A DNA stretch of 50,162 bases from Amniculibacterium aquaticum (GTDB lineage Bacteria; Bacteroidota; Bacteroidia; Flavobacteriales; Weeksellaceae), in NCBI RefSeq assembly GCF_003852705.1, contig NZ_REFA01000017.1, positions 1 to 50,162 of the forward strand, written 5' to 3'. Positions 23,816 through 32,779 of the stretch are shown here, piece after piece. The notes beneath the pieces were generated by a model. The model was not told the origin of the DNA and did no database searches. It was given only the letters and a program-made list of their open reading frames with translations. The position numbers were made by a program, and so were the translations under genes. The stretch's first letter is position 1. The number at the start of each line of letters is the position of its first letter.

Positions 23816-24604
23816 ATGGAAAATATCGAAACAATAGGATTGGTACTTTCCGGTGGTGGAACAAAAGGTGTGGCTCACGCCGGAGTACTTAAGTTTTTGA
23901 ACGAAAAAGACATTGCTGTTGACCGTATTGCATGCTGCAGTGCGGGTTCTATCGTTGCTGCTTTGTATTCAGTGGGCAAAAGTCCTGAGGAAATTCTTCA
24001 CTTTTTTCAGTCCATTTATCTGTTTAGTTGGAAACACCTGACCATTAGTAAATCCGGTTTTTTGTCCAGCACTACTTTCAGAGAACATCTAGAACCCATA
24101 TTGGGAGATTTGAAAATTGGTGATTTGGAGGTGGATTTAAAAATTGTTGCAACCGAAATGGTTAGCGGCAGTCAAGTGGTTTTTGATAAGGAGTTTAACT
24201 TGATTGACGCTGTAAGTGCATCGTGCTCTATCCCGGGGATTTCTGTACCTTTTATCAAAGACGATAAAGTCTATTGTGACGGCGGCGTACTTAATAATTT
24301 TCCGGCAGACATTATTCGGTTTGATTGCGATAAAATTATTGGAGTTTTTCTCTCTCCACCTCAAAGTGTTCAGCCTAAAGATTTGGATTCTATAAAATCG
24401 GTAATATCAAGGTCGTATGACTTAATATCGTATCGAACCGAGCAATATAAATTTGCCTACTGCGATTGGTTCATCACTTCTCAAGATTTGGCTCAATTTG
24501 GTACCTTTGAGAAAAAAGCTTCTCGATTGCAAGAAATATACGACTTGGGTTATCAGTCGGCTCAGGAAACCTATTCTTGGGGCGATGAGGAAATTGCAAT
24601 TTAA
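23816..24604 (+). CDS. Patatin-like phospholipase family protein
   Basis: A 262-residue cytosolic patatin-fold lipase/esterase using a Ser-Asp dyad. The oxyanion-hole glycines are in LSGGGTKGVAHAGVL (residues 11-25), the nucleophile Ser42 in ACCSAGSIVAAL, and the catalytic Asp155 in YCDGGVLNNFP. The nucleophile elbow is normally GxSxG; here the first glycine is Cys40 (C-C-S-A-G), a rare substitution. The substrate is unknown. The stop overlaps the stop of the convergent oxidoreductase gene by 3 nt. Confidence 0.88.
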   Translation: MENIETIGLVLSGGGTKGVAHAGVLKFLNEKDIAVDRIACCSAGSIVAALYSVGKSPEEILHFFQSIYLFSWKHLTISKSGFLSSTTFREHLEPILGDLKIGDLEVDLKIVATEMVSGSQVVFDKEFNLIDAVSASCSIPGISVPFIKDDKVYCDGGVLNNFPADIIRFDCDKIIGVFLSPPQSVQPKDLDSIKSVISRSYDLISYRTEQYKFAYCDWFITSQDLAQFGTFEKKASRLQEIYDLGYQSAQETYSWGDEEIAI

Positions 24605-25257
24605 TTGTTGTTTTCTTCCGATTCTGTCCAAATTTCTTGAAGTCTGATGAATCTTAACCCCTTTTCCTTGTTTTGGGAAATCTTCAACATGGCTTTTGCT
24701 AAAATTGATGTTGGTAATGGCTTGTATTTCTTGAAAAATGTAAACTTTGTGATCCCGTTTAAAATACTAACCGACCATCGTTCTCCTAATCTATCCGAAT
24801 TTTTTCTGAACAACAATCCGGGTTGAAAAATGCGGAGTTGAGGGAATTTTAATCGAATGATTTCTTCTTCTAATTCTCCTTTCATTTTAGAATAGAATAA
24901 TTTGGAATGGGAGTTTGCGCCGTAGGACGATATCAAGATGAAGTGTTCTGTTCCGTTTTCCCGTGCTGCTTTTGCAAAATTCAATTGATAATCAAAATCG
25001 ATTTTCTTTTGCAACTTCTTGCTTCCTGCAGCTTTCAAGGTAGTACCCAAGCATGAAAAAGCAATATCACCTTTTACCAAATTTTTCCATTGATCGTATT
25101 GATCAAAATTGATGATGCAATGGTTGAGTTTTGGATGTTGTATGTCAAGTGGCTTTCTGCCCAAAGAAAGTACGGCATCTGTATTTTCCGATTGCAAAAG
25201 TTCTTGTAAAAGATCTTTTCCTGTGGCTCCTGTGGCTCCAATAATTACGGCTTTCAT
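24601..25257 (-). CDS. NAD(P)-binding atypical SDR / NAD(P)H-binding protein
   Basis: A 218-residue Rossmann-fold protein. The N-terminal nucleotide-binding motif GATGATG (residues 7-13), an early LGRKPLDIQHP stretch and the mid-domain FSCLGTTLKAAGSKKLQKKID resemble the HTATIP2/TIP30-like atypical short-chain dehydrogenases. The usual YxxxK active site is represented by SSYGANSHSKLFYSKMKGELE. Catalytic activity is uncertain; many relatives act as redox sensors. The 3' end overlaps the patatin gene stop (convergent). Confidence 0.82.
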   Translation of the reverse strand: MKAVIIGATGATGKDLLQELLQSENTDAVLSLGRKPLDIQHPKLNHCIINFDQYDQWKNLVKGDIAFSCLGTTLKAAGSKKLQKKIDFDYQLNFAKAARENGTEHFILISSYGANSHSKLFYSKMKGELEEEIIRLKFPQLRIFQPGLLFRKNSDRLGERWSVSILNGITKFTFFKKYKPLPTSILAKAMLKISQNKEKGLRFIRLQEIWTESEENNN

Positions 25258-25288
25258 TGTTTAATTTTGTTTAAATTTAGTATTTTTG
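25257..25288 (+). promoter_or_regulatory. Putative promoter of the YjbR gene
   Basis: -7 box TATTTTTG at 25281-25288; TTG at 25257-25259, 21-nt spacer; start codon 16 nt after the box. Confidence 0.5.
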
Positions 25289-25304
25289 AATGAAATAAAG
25301 AGCT

Positions 25305-25658
25305 ATGGAAGCAGAAGAAATACGGCAATATTGTTTATCCAAAAAAGGGGTGACCGAAAGTTTCCCTTTTGATCAAGATACTTTGGTGTTCAAAGTAGGT
25401 GGGAAAATATTTCTGTTGATGGCTTTGGAAAATCATCCCATTGTTTTTTCGGCTAAGGCAAATCCTGATTGGTCGGAAGAGTTACGAGAACGCTATTTTC
25501 AAATTTCTGGAGCTTATCACATGAACAAAACCCATTGGAACTCTGTGCTTTGCGAAGGCCTTTTGCCGGCATTAATTCTGGAATTGATCGATCATTCTTA
25601 CGATTTGGTTTATCAATCTTTAACCAAAAAAGTAAAAGTTGAAATCGAGAATTTGTAA
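25305..25658 (+). CDS. MmcQ/YjbR family DNA-binding protein
   Basis: A 117-residue protein of the MmcQ/YjbR family (cyaY-like fold, double-wing DNA-binding motif). Recognisable parts are KKGVTESFPFDQDTLVFKVGGKIF, the middle SAKANPDW and the C-terminal SGAYHMNKTHWNSV and IDHSYDLVY. Family members have been seen to bind DNA non-specifically or were named from quorum or mitomycin contexts; a precise role is unknown. It is convergent with ribF with 4 nt between the stop codons. Confidence 0.85.
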   Translation: MEAEEIRQYCLSKKGVTESFPFDQDTLVFKVGGKIFLLMALENHPIVFSAKANPDWSEELRERYFQISGAYHMNKTHWNSVLCEGLLPALILELIDHSYDLVYQSLTKKVKVEIENL

Positions 25659-25662
25659 GTTT

Positions 25663-26595
25663 TTACGGTAGTTTTTGAAAATATTTTCTGGTCAATTCTT
25701 CGTCTTCTTTTAGTCGTTCTATCAATTTCTCCAAAGATTCGAATTTTATCTCATCGTGCAAAAATTCCTTGAAATGGACTTCTATTTTTTGATCGTAAAT
25801 TTCTTCTGAAAAATCCAAGATGTTCACCTCCACGGTTAGTTGTTGGCCATTGACGGTTGGGTTGTTGCCAATGCTTAGCATCCCTTTGTATACCGTGTTT
25901 TCATGAATAACTTCCACAATATAAGCTCCTTTTTTGGGGAGAATTTTTATAGGATCCCAATCTAAATTTGCAGTTGGAAAACCTATGGTTCTGCCAATTT
26001 TTTTACCATGAATAACCGTTCCCGAAATGGAGTAGGGATATCCTAACATTTCGTTGGCTTCAGAAATGGAGCTTTCGGAAAGGGCTTTTCTAATCTTTGT
26101 AGATGAAATGTTGTGGTTGTGAATGTTCACAGCATCCATTTGCTCAACTTCATAATCCAATTCCGAACCTAAGGTTTTTAAAAGTTCAAAATTTCCACTT
26201 TTATTTTTTCCAAAAACATGATCGTGACCAATGACCAAATATTTTACATTCAGTTTTTCGACTAAAATTTTTCGTACAAATTCTTCACCACTCAGGTTTC
26301 TAAATTCTTCATCAAAAGTTTTTAAAATAAGATGGTCTATACCGAATTTCTCCAAGAGATGGGCTTTTTCATCTATCGTATTCAGAAGTTGCAAATCATC
26401 ATTTGGGTTGATCACCAATCTCGGATGTGGCCAAAAAGTGAGAATTGCCGTTTCCGAATTCGGAATCTCTTGAGATTTTTCTTTCAGATGATGAATGATC
26501 GATTGATGCCCCAAATGCACCCCATCAAACATTCCTAAGGACAATACCAAAGGTTTTTTAGCTGAATAATTTTCTAATTGCTTGATGAGTTTCAC
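25663..26595 (-). CDS. ribF: Bifunctional riboflavin kinase / FAD synthetase
   Basis: A 310-residue enzyme making FMN from riboflavin and FAD from FMN (EC 2.7.1.26, 2.7.7.2). N-terminal nucleotidyltransferase domain: LGMFDGVHLGHQSI, VIGHDHVFGKNKSG and the SSTKIRKAL signature. C-terminal riboflavin kinase domain: GRTIGFPTANLDW and the acidic VEVNILDFSEEIYDQ. Length matches RibF of other bacteria. A possible -7 box TATTTTTG lies at 26624-26631 on the minus strand. No FMN riboswitch is seen in its short leader. Confidence 0.93.
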   Translation of the reverse strand: MKLIKQLENYSAKKPLVLSLGMFDGVHLGHQSIIHHLKEKSQEIPNSETAILTFWPHPRLVINPNDDLQLLNTIDEKAHLLEKFGIDHLILKTFDEEFRNLSGEEFVRKILVEKLNVKYLVIGHDHVFGKNKSGNFELLKTLGSELDYEVEQMDAVNIHNHNISSTKIRKALSESSISEANEMLGYPYSISGTVIHGKKIGRTIGFPTANLDWDPIKILPKKGAYIVEVIHENTVYKGMLSIGNNPTVNGQQLTVEVNILDFSEEIYDQKIEVHFKEFLHDEIKFESLEKLIERLKEDEELTRKYFQKLP

Positions 26596-26670
26596 TGTAG
26601 CTTGAGGCTTTTTTTTGAAGTTGCAAAAATAGGGTATTTCGATGACTTTTAGGGTTTAAAATCCATAAAA

Positions 26671-26702
26671 AAATCCTTATCAAAATTTGATGATAAGGAT
26701 TT
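26671..26702 (-). terminator. Terminator of the M1 aminopeptidase gene
   Basis: Perfect 12-bp stem AAATCCTTATCA / TGATAAGGATTT (26671-26682 with 26691-26702), 8-nt loop, with a U-run on the minus-strand transcript. Confidence 0.75.
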
Positions 26703-26741
26703 TAAAACCATTCGCCAATAGCTTTGGCAAATAAGTACGAC

Positions 26742-29237
26742 TTATTTGTAAGCTTCTATCGCTTTGTTAATGGCATCAATTTGTTGGTTGATGGTCGGAC
26801 TGTTGGGGTTGGCTTTCAAAACCGTCATTTTTTTAGCCAAACCGTCTTTTAACATTTGCGATAGCATCATTTTTACCTGAGGGTTATCCGGCATTTGGGA
26901 TTTTGCCATTATCAAAAGCTTGGTGATGCTTTCAGTAGCTTTTATATTGTCGGAGGACATGATCCAGTTAAAGCCTTCTTCAGCAGTTTTTCCTAATTCG
27001 ATATCTTGAAATTTCAAGAACGGATAAAAGGCAACCACCTGTCCAATGGCAGGCATTTGCTTTTCAATTTTGTTTTTAACAATTAGGGGTAAAAGATTGG
27101 TCAATTCCTCTTCATTGGAGCCTTCAAGGTCGATGTTGGACAGTATTTCTTTTATTTTATCCGAATTCAAACTAGCCAAACCACTAAGTGATGCACTTTT
27201 TACAGCATTGGAAACGGCGGTTGATCCTTTCTCGTAAATGCCTAAATATTTTGGATTTTTTGTTTTGACCAAAGATGAAATTGCAGCAGCTTGTACCAAA
27301 GTTTTTGCATCGTTGGTGGCTAATTTTTCCACTTCGGCAATGGTGTTTTTTGAAGCATTTTGTGTGAGATCCAAACCGTTCAATGCCTTAATTTTTGTTC
27401 TGAAAAAAGGATCTTTCAAAGCTGCCGTTAGTAGCTTTATAGAGGCTTCGTCTTTGCTTGTGTTTTCAGCCACCTTCTTAACCGCTTGGTATCGTCCGTA
27501 AAAATCTTTGGTACCTAAATATTGACTGAGATATTGTGCATTTGTTTTGTCGTCATTGATGTCGGCAACTAAGATCCCGTCGGGGTTTAGATTGATGAGC
27601 TCCGGAGTTTTGGTGTTGGAAAAGTTAAACGAATTTTTTTGTTTGGCATCTACCCAAATTTTTTGTCTTTGGGCTTTTCCATCAACAAAAACATCTACGG
27701 TTAGTGGGAATTCAAAATACTGATCTTGGTTTTGGGTAATGGTCAGTGTGGTTTCTTTTTTTACAGGTTCAAAGGTGTAACTGTACGAGATTTTAGGATT
27801 TCCACTGCCAAAATACCATTGGTTGAAAAACCAGTTGAGATCTTTTCCTGAAACTTTTTCGAACGACAGCCTCAACTGATGCGCTTCTGCATTTTGATAT
27901 TCGTTGGTTTTCAAGAAGTCAGTAATGCCCGCGAAAAAAGCATCGTCGCCCAAGTAATTTCTAAGCATGTGCAAGATTCCGCCTCCTTTTTGGTAGGTCA
28001 CCAAATCGAAAACATCTTCACGAGATTCGTAATCGAATCGTACCAAATCTTTTTTGAAATCTCGTGGATTGTGCAGGTACATTCCAACATCGCTCATCAA
28101 ATGATAATCGGCGGCATCTTTTCCGTATTTGTATTCGTTCCACAAATATTCGGAGTAGTTGGCGAAAGATTCATTTACAGTCAGGTTGCTCCAGCTTTCA
28201 GCGGTAACCAAATCTCCAAACCAATGATGGAATAACTCGTGGGCGATGGTGTTTTCCCATTTGTTTTCATCGATTAATTGACCCGGTTTTTGCTGTGCCG
28301 AAGATCCGTGCAGGGTGCAGGTCGTGTTTTCCATAGCACCAGAAATGTAGTCTTGACCGGTTATTTGAGCGTATTTTTGCCAAGGATAATCATAATTTAA
28401 TTTTTTAGAGAAAAATTCCATCATTTCCGGAGTATTTCCGAAAATTTGTTGTGCATACGGTTCGTATTCTTTTTCTACATAATAATCTACAGCGATATTT
28501 CTCCATTTGTCCTTAATCACGGCATAGTCGCCAACACCCATGAAAAATAAGTACGGAGAATGCTTTTTGTCCATCACCCAATGGTCGGTTCTCAATCCGC
28601 CAGATTCTTTCTTTTGCTCTTTAAGGATCCCGTTGGAAAGGGTGATGTATTTGTCAGGAACCGTCATGTAAATTTCCTGAGTGGTTTTTTGGTTGGTTTT
28701 GTCAATGGTAGGGAACCATGCCGAAGACGATTCGGTCTCTCCTTGGGTCCAGATTTGTGTTGCTTTGTTTGAATCTTTTCCTTGAGCGTTGATAAAGTAC
28801 AAACCTTTGGCATCGTTGATGGCTGCAGACCCTTTTTGTTTTACCTCATTGGGTCTTGCCGTGTATTTGATATAGACGGTATAGTCTTGATTTTTCTGAT
28901 AGGTTTTATCCAGATTTATTTTAAGGATATCGTTTTTATAATCGTATTTCAATGGTTTTTTATCCAAAGAAATTTCATGGATCAACATGCCTTTGGCATT
29001 CAGTACCAAAGAGTCTGTAGGGTAGAAGTAGGGACTCGCTGTCAACCATTCTTCCCCATTAACTTGTTCTTTTTGATAATCGAAGCTGACCTTTAGTTTG
29101 GTGTGTTTTAACTCGGTCATTTTGTTGTGAGTAGCTCTGTAAATGGGAGTTCTGCCAGAGGTAGCCGTTTGAGCTTGGATAAGATTGAATGGCAATACAG
29201 CTGCTAGAAGTACTGCGGATACGATTATTTTCTTCAT
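26742..29237 (-). CDS. pepN: M1 family zinc metallopeptidase (aminopeptidase N-like)
   Basis: An 831-residue secreted zinc aminopeptidase. Signal peptide 1-22 (ending IQAQ). The substrate-binding motif SGAMENTT (GAMEN) and the zinc site HELFHHWFGDLVTAESWSNL (His333, Glu334, His337), followed by the third ligand in VNESFANY, are all intact. C-terminal helical-repeat domain from about residue 560. Expected to trim N-terminal residues from peptides in the periplasm for nutrition. Divergent from glk. The 278 bp upstream have no gene; only a -7 box for glk is visible there. Confidence 0.92.
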   Translation of the reverse strand: MKKIIVSAVLLAAVLPFNLIQAQTATSGRTPIYRATHNKMTELKHTKLKVSFDYQKEQVNGEEWLTASPYFYPTDSLVLNAKGMLIHEISLDKKPLKYDYKNDILKINLDKTYQKNQDYTVYIKYTARPNEVKQKGSAAINDAKGLYFINAQGKDSNKATQIWTQGETESSSAWFPTIDKTNQKTTQEIYMTVPDKYITLSNGILKEQKKESGGLRTDHWVMDKKHSPYLFFMGVGDYAVIKDKWRNIAVDYYVEKEYEPYAQQIFGNTPEMMEFFSKKLNYDYPWQKYAQITGQDYISGAMENTTCTLHGSSAQQKPGQLIDENKWENTIAHELFHHWFGDLVTAESWSNLTVNESFANYSEYLWNEYKYGKDAADYHLMSDVGMYLHNPRDFKKDLVRFDYESREDVFDLVTYQKGGGILHMLRNYLGDDAFFAGITDFLKTNEYQNAEAHQLRLSFEKVSGKDLNWFFNQWYFGSGNPKISYSYTFEPVKKETTLTITQNQDQYFEFPLTVDVFVDGKAQRQKIWVDAKQKNSFNFSNTKTPELINLNPDGILVADINDDKTNAQYLSQYLGTKDFYGRYQAVKKVAENTSKDEASIKLLTAALKDPFFRTKIKALNGLDLTQNASKNTIAEVEKLATNDAKTLVQAAAISSLVKTKNPKYLGIYEKGSTAVSNAVKSASLSGLASLNSDKIKEILSNIDLEGSNEEELTNLLPLIVKNKIEKQMPAIGQVVAFYPFLKFQDIELGKTAEEGFNWIMSSDNIKATESITKLLIMAKSQMPDNPQVKMMLSQMLKDGLAKKMTVLKANPNSPTINQQIDAINKAIEAYK

Positions 29238-29515
29238 TTTTAGTTGTTAATTTTTTGACCTAATCTTGAATTTTCATTCCATTGAAGTTTCTAAAGGTCA
29301 ATTGGTCCTTGTTTCTTTTGATTTTTTTTGCAATTCAACAAAGTTAATGTTTTTTGGAACAGATGTAAAAGTTGAATTTTGAAATTTATTGAATTAAACG
29401 GTTTTTGTTGTGAATTTTAACAAAATTTAAGATTGTTATGTAAATAATTCAAAATAATGAAAAAATATTTTAAATTATTGAATTCTATTATTATCTTTGA
29501 TGAAAACCATTTGTC

Positions 29516-30568
29516 ATGATTGCCAACTCCAAATTCAAATTGTACCTGCCAGGACTGAAGAAAAGACAGGATAATGACAGTACCATTCTTGTGGCTGACT
29601 TAGGCGAAGAAACCAGTATTCTAGGACTTTTTATGGTCAAAGACGGTTGCGTCTATTTGCAAAAAGAAGAAATTGTAGATACCCATAATTTTTCGGATTT
29701 CGAAGATATGATTGGGTATTTTATTAGAAACCATCAGTTGGAAAATATCACAAGAATTGTGGCCTCTTTGCCGGGTTTTGTTTTGCACGGAAAGTCCAAC
29801 CCCAAACGATTGCATTGGGAATTGGATGCCTACGATTTGAAAGAAAAATTGGGTGTAGAAAGGGTGTGTCTCATCAACGATTTAGAAGCTGCTGCTTATG
29901 GTTTGGCCGGCGTATCGGATCCGCAATTGGTAACCGTCTTTCAGCCAGAAAATACCATTCCAAAAGGGAATATGGCGGTTATAGCTCCTGGAAATGGACT
30001 GGGTGAAGCCGGACTTTTTTATGATGGAAAATACCTTCGCCCCTTTGCTACAGAAGGTGGGCACTGCGAATTTTCGCCAAGAACCAATGTCGAAGTCGAA
30101 TTTTATCAGTTTCTCAATCATATTTACGGAATTGTCACCTGGGAACATGTGCTTTCAAAACACGGATTGTACAACATCTACCGCTTTCTGAGGGATGTCA
30201 AAAGGCATCCAGAACCGGAATGGTTAAACGATTACCTTTGTCAGGGCGATTTTAGTCAACAATTGTATTCCGCAGCAGTAGAAGAGAAAGTGTCAATTTG
30301 CCAAGTTACCATAGAAACTTATTTGGAATTTTTGGCCAGAGAAGCCAACAGTTTGGCACTGAAATTGAAAGCTACAGGAGGTTTGGTATTGGCAGGTGAA
30401 CTGCCTATATTATTGAAAAAGCACATCAGTTGGCAAAGTTTTTATGATAAATTTAAAATTAGTGATAAAATGGAAAATTTATTAAAAGAAATTCCGATAC
30501 ATATCGTAACCAATCATAAAATTTCACTTTACGGTGCAGCCTATTTTGCTGCTTTTTCTGAAGATTAA
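29516..30568 (+). CDS. glk: Glucokinase
   Basis: A 350-residue sugar kinase of the Glk (ROK-independent, group B) type, phosphorylating glucose to glucose 6-phosphate (EC 2.7.1.2). Landmarks: VADLGEETSILGL (phosphate 1), VASLPGFVLHG, catalytic aspartate in LINDLEAAAYGLAG, APGNGLGEAGLF, and EGGHCEFSPR for sugar recognition. ATP-site glycines near LKATGGLVLAGE. A -7 box TATCTTTG lies at 29492-29499, 16 nt before the ATG. YceI genes follow on the same strand 23 nt downstream. Confidence 0.85.
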   Translation: MIANSKFKLYLPGLKKRQDNDSTILVADLGEETSILGLFMVKDGCVYLQKEEIVDTHNFSDFEDMIGYFIRNHQLENITRIVASLPGFVLHGKSNPKRLHWELDAYDLKEKLGVERVCLINDLEAAAYGLAGVSDPQLVTVFQPENTIPKGNMAVIAPGNGLGEAGLFYDGKYLRPFATEGGHCEFSPRTNVEVEFYQFLNHIYGIVTWEHVLSKHGLYNIYRFLRDVKRHPEPEWLNDYLCQGDFSQQLYSAAVEEKVSICQVTIETYLEFLAREANSLALKLKATGGLVLAGELPILLKKHISWQSFYDKFKISDKMENLLKEIPIHIVTNHKISLYGAAYFAAFSED

Positions 30569-30591
30569 TCAGAAAAAAAAGTTTAAATCTC

Positions 30592-31176
30592 ATGCATTCA
30601 TTTAAAAATTTAACAGCAGCACTTTTGCTGATCTCCGGTTTGGCTTTTGGACAGGCGAACAAGAAAATTCAAAACTCAACCATCACTTGGAAAGCATACA
30701 AAGCCCTAAATGCTGATGCCATGTCGCATTGGGGGACTGTAAAACTAAAAGCTGGAAATATCGTAACCAACAGCAATAACGAAATTGTAGGCGGTAATTT
30801 CATCATCGATCTGTCCACCATTTTGGCCGATGATATGAAAGGAAATAAAAAAATGAAACTCATGCTGGAAAATCATCTGAAAAGCGACGATTTTTTTGAT
30901 GTGAAGAATTTTCCAACCGCTTTTTTCAAATTAACTACAGTAAAGCCCAATAACGATAAAAAATACAACTACATTTTTTCCGGAAATCTAACCATCCGAA
31001 ATGTGTCCAAACCCATTTCTTTTCCTGTTTTTGTTAGTAATGATGGAAATAAAACTACCGTTCAATCGGCATTATTTACTTTCAATAGAAAAGATTATGA
31101 CCTGAATTACAACATCTTCGAAGATATGATTCTGAAAAATGAAGTGGAGATGACGGTGAAATTCATGGCCAAGTAA
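30592..31176 (+). CDS. YceI family periplasmic lipid-binding protein (copy 1)
   Basis: A 194-residue secreted lipocalin-like protein. Signal peptide 1-20 (GLAFGQ). The core shows WKAYKALNADAMSHWGTVKL and the typical KSDDFFDVKNFPTAFFK, with a C-terminal NRKDYDLNYNIFED and VEMTVKF. YceI proteins bind polyisoprenoids or amphiphiles in the periplasm; the ligand here is unknown. It is 23 nt after glk and about 76 nt before a second YceI gene with its own promoter. Confidence 0.88.
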   Translation: MHSFKNLTAALLLISGLAFGQANKKIQNSTITWKAYKALNADAMSHWGTVKLKAGNIVTNSNNEIVGGNFIIDLSTILADDMKGNKKMKLMLENHLKSDDFFDVKNFPTAFFKLTTVKPNNDKKYNYIFSGNLTIRNVSKPISFPVFVSNDGNKTTVQSALFTFNRKDYDLNYNIFEDMILKNEVEMTVKFMAK

Positions 31177-31198
31177 TAAAACATCTCAAAAAAACTTG

Positions 31199-31227
31199 TG
31201 CTTTTTCATTTTCTTTTTATATTTTTG
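31199..31227 (+). promoter_or_regulatory. Putative promoter of the second YceI gene
   Basis: -7 box TATTTTTG at 31220-31227 with a TTG just upstream at 31196-31198 (21-nt spacer); start codon 25 nt after the box. Confidence 0.45.
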
Positions 31228-31252
31228 GTCAATGTTTAAATAATTTTTAAGA

Positions 31253-31858
31253 ATGAAAAAATTTTCTCTTTTAGTTTTCATGTTTGTTGGGTTTTTCTTC
31301 GCAACATCACAAATGAAAACCGTTCAGTTGGTAGGCGAAAAATCCTCTAAAGTAATCAGTTCATCCGTTAATTGGTGGGGCTACAAAATCATCAGAAGCG
31401 AACCTTTTAGCCACAACGGACAATTAAAATTGAAAAATGGTAAGTTCAACTTCAAAGACGGAAAACTGATCGATGCCGATTTTATCATCGATATGCGTTC
31501 ATTAACCATTGACAATGCCGCAGGTGCCGACAAGGAAAAATGGACCAAAGATCTAAAAAGCTCTAACTTTTTCGATGTTAAAAAATATCCATTAGCACTT
31601 TTCCACATTTCCAAAGTGTTGCCAAACGATAAAAACGACGGTTTCAACTCTCTTGTCATTGGCGAAGTAACCATAAAAGGCAAAAGAAAAACCATTTCTT
31701 TCCCTGCAAATGTCAACATCAACGGGTATTCTGTAAGCATGGAAACGGCAAAAATTACCATCAACAGGCACGAGTTCAATGTCTTCTACAAACCGGGAAT
31801 CAAAGACTATGTCATCAAAGACGAAATGGATATCCAGGTTAAATTAGCCACCAAATAA
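31253..31858 (+). CDS. YceI family periplasmic lipid-binding protein (copy 2)
   Basis: A 201-residue secreted paralog of the upstream gene. Signal peptide 1-19 (FFFATSQ). Core: SSVNWWGYKIIRSEPFSHNG, LKSSNFFDVKKYPLALFH, and TINRHEFNVFYKPGIKDYVIKDE, the last being the usual YceI C-terminal pattern. Identity to copy 1 is moderate, so this is an old duplication. It may bind a different lipid. It ends at a terminator. Confidence 0.88.
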   Translation: MKKFSLLVFMFVGFFFATSQMKTVQLVGEKSSKVISSSVNWWGYKIIRSEPFSHNGQLKLKNGKFNFKDGKLIDADFIIDMRSLTIDNAAGADKEKWTKDLKSSNFFDVKKYPLALFHISKVLPNDKNDGFNSLVIGEVTIKGKRKTISFPANVNINGYSVSMETAKITINRHEFNVFYKPGIKDYVIKDEMDIQVKLATK

Positions 31859-31870
31859 TTTATATAACTC

Positions 31871-31902
31871 AAGAGCAGCTGTTTGGTTGCTCTTTTTTTT
31901 TC
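31871..31902 (+). terminator. Intrinsic terminator after the YceI pair
   Basis: Stem AAGAGCA / TGCTCTT (31871-31877 with 31888-31894) followed by a long T-run. Confidence 0.65.
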
Positions 31903-31912
31903 AAAAAAAATT

Positions 31913-32554
31913 ATGAAACTTTATACGATCAGCGGTTTGGGAGCCGATTACAAAGTCCTAGAAAAATTGCAATTTCCATCAAGATATGAAGTGGTTTTTC
32001 TGGACTGGCTGATCCCTGAAAAAAAAGAAGATTTCCACAGCTATGTCAACAGAATGGCTGCGAAAATCGATACTTCCAAGCCTTTTGTACTTTTGGGATA
32101 TTCTTTTGGCGGGATTGTGGTACAGGAAATTAACCAAATTTTTCCAGCCGAAAAAGTCATCATCTTGGGTTCTATAAAATCGGATTTGGAGAAGTCAAAA
32201 TTCATTAATTTAGGTAAGATAACCAAAATTCCTAAGTTGCTGCCCGAACGATTTTTCAACGAAAAAAACATCACAGCATATTCTTTTTTACGCAAACTCT
32301 TCGACTCCAAAAACCCTAAAGTTTTAGACTATTTTACAGTCCGAAATGCCTATTACCTCAAATGGTCCATCGAAAAAATTGCAGAATGGAAACACCAATC
32401 CAATGCCGAAATTATTCAGATATTGGGTGACAAAGACATCGTTTTCCCCATCAAAAATTCCAAACCCGACTTTGTCATTAAAGGCGGTACCCATCTTTTC
32501 CCGCTCACCAAAGCCAAAGAGGTTTCCGAAATTTTACAACAAATTTTGGATTAG
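31913..32554 (+). CDS. Alpha/beta hydrolase
   Basis: A 213-residue alpha/beta hydrolase without signal peptide. Nucleophile elbow LLGYSFGGIVVQ (Ser64), acid candidate in ILGDKDIVFP, and catalytic His in GGTHLFPL near the end. The start MKLYTISGLGADYKV at 31913 is taken as it is followed directly by the first strand of the fold and lies just after the upstream terminator; the frame is open to 31883. The substrate is unknown. It is followed by an intergenic element with a long hairpin. Confidence 0.82.
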   Translation: MKLYTISGLGADYKVLEKLQFPSRYEVVFLDWLIPEKKEDFHSYVNRMAAKIDTSKPFVLLGYSFGGIVVQEINQIFPAEKVIILGSIKSDLEKSKFINLGKITKIPKLLPERFFNEKNITAYSFLRKLFDSKNPKVLDYFTVRNAYYLKWSIEKIAEWKHQSNAEIIQILGDKDIVFPIKNSKPDFVIKGGTHLFPLTKAKEVSEILQQILD

Positions 32555-32580
32555 TAGCTTCACCATTTAAGATGCTTTCA

Positions 32581-32662
32581 ATCCCGGTCCGGCTGTACGC
32601 TGTATCTTTTGTGCCAAGGCTTTTCCCAAGGCATACAAAAGGATGCCGCTTCCATCCGGGCT
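32581..32662. repeat. 82-bp imperfect palindrome, REP-like intergenic element
   Basis: Two arms, 32581-32615 (ATCCCGG at the tip, CTTTTGTGCC at the base) and 32630-32662 (GGCATACAAAAGGAT, then ATCCGGGCT), pair imperfectly over about 33 bp with a 14-nt loop. The stretch is more GC-rich than its surroundings and encodes nothing. Elements of this look are dispersed in flavobacterial genomes; it may also end the hydrolase transcript. The rest of 32555-32767 shows no gene. Confidence 0.5.
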
Positions 32663-32767
32663 AGAAGATCAGGAAAAGATTTTTAGCTATGAAGCAGCAG
32701 TTTTTGGGATAGCAAAAATATCACAGGTTCTTATTGTTTTTATAACGAAAATGAAAGACTTTTTCGC

Positions 32768-32775
32768 TATTTTTG
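32768..32775 (+). promoter_or_regulatory. -7 box of sdaA, 4 nt from the ATG
   Basis: TATTTTTG, then TACT and the ATG at 32780. A TTG at 32734-32736 is too far for a normal -33. Predicts a leaderless message. Confidence 0.45.
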
Positions 32776-32779
32776 TACT

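Noticed and set aside
29238-29515. Riboswitch or RNA gene in the pepN/glk gap
   Set aside because: No conserved structure or T-run hairpin could be seen; only a glk -7 box.
31381-31779. 132-codon minus-strand frame opposite the second YceI gene
   Set aside because: An antisense shadow of a conserved secreted protein; no start signals or family match.
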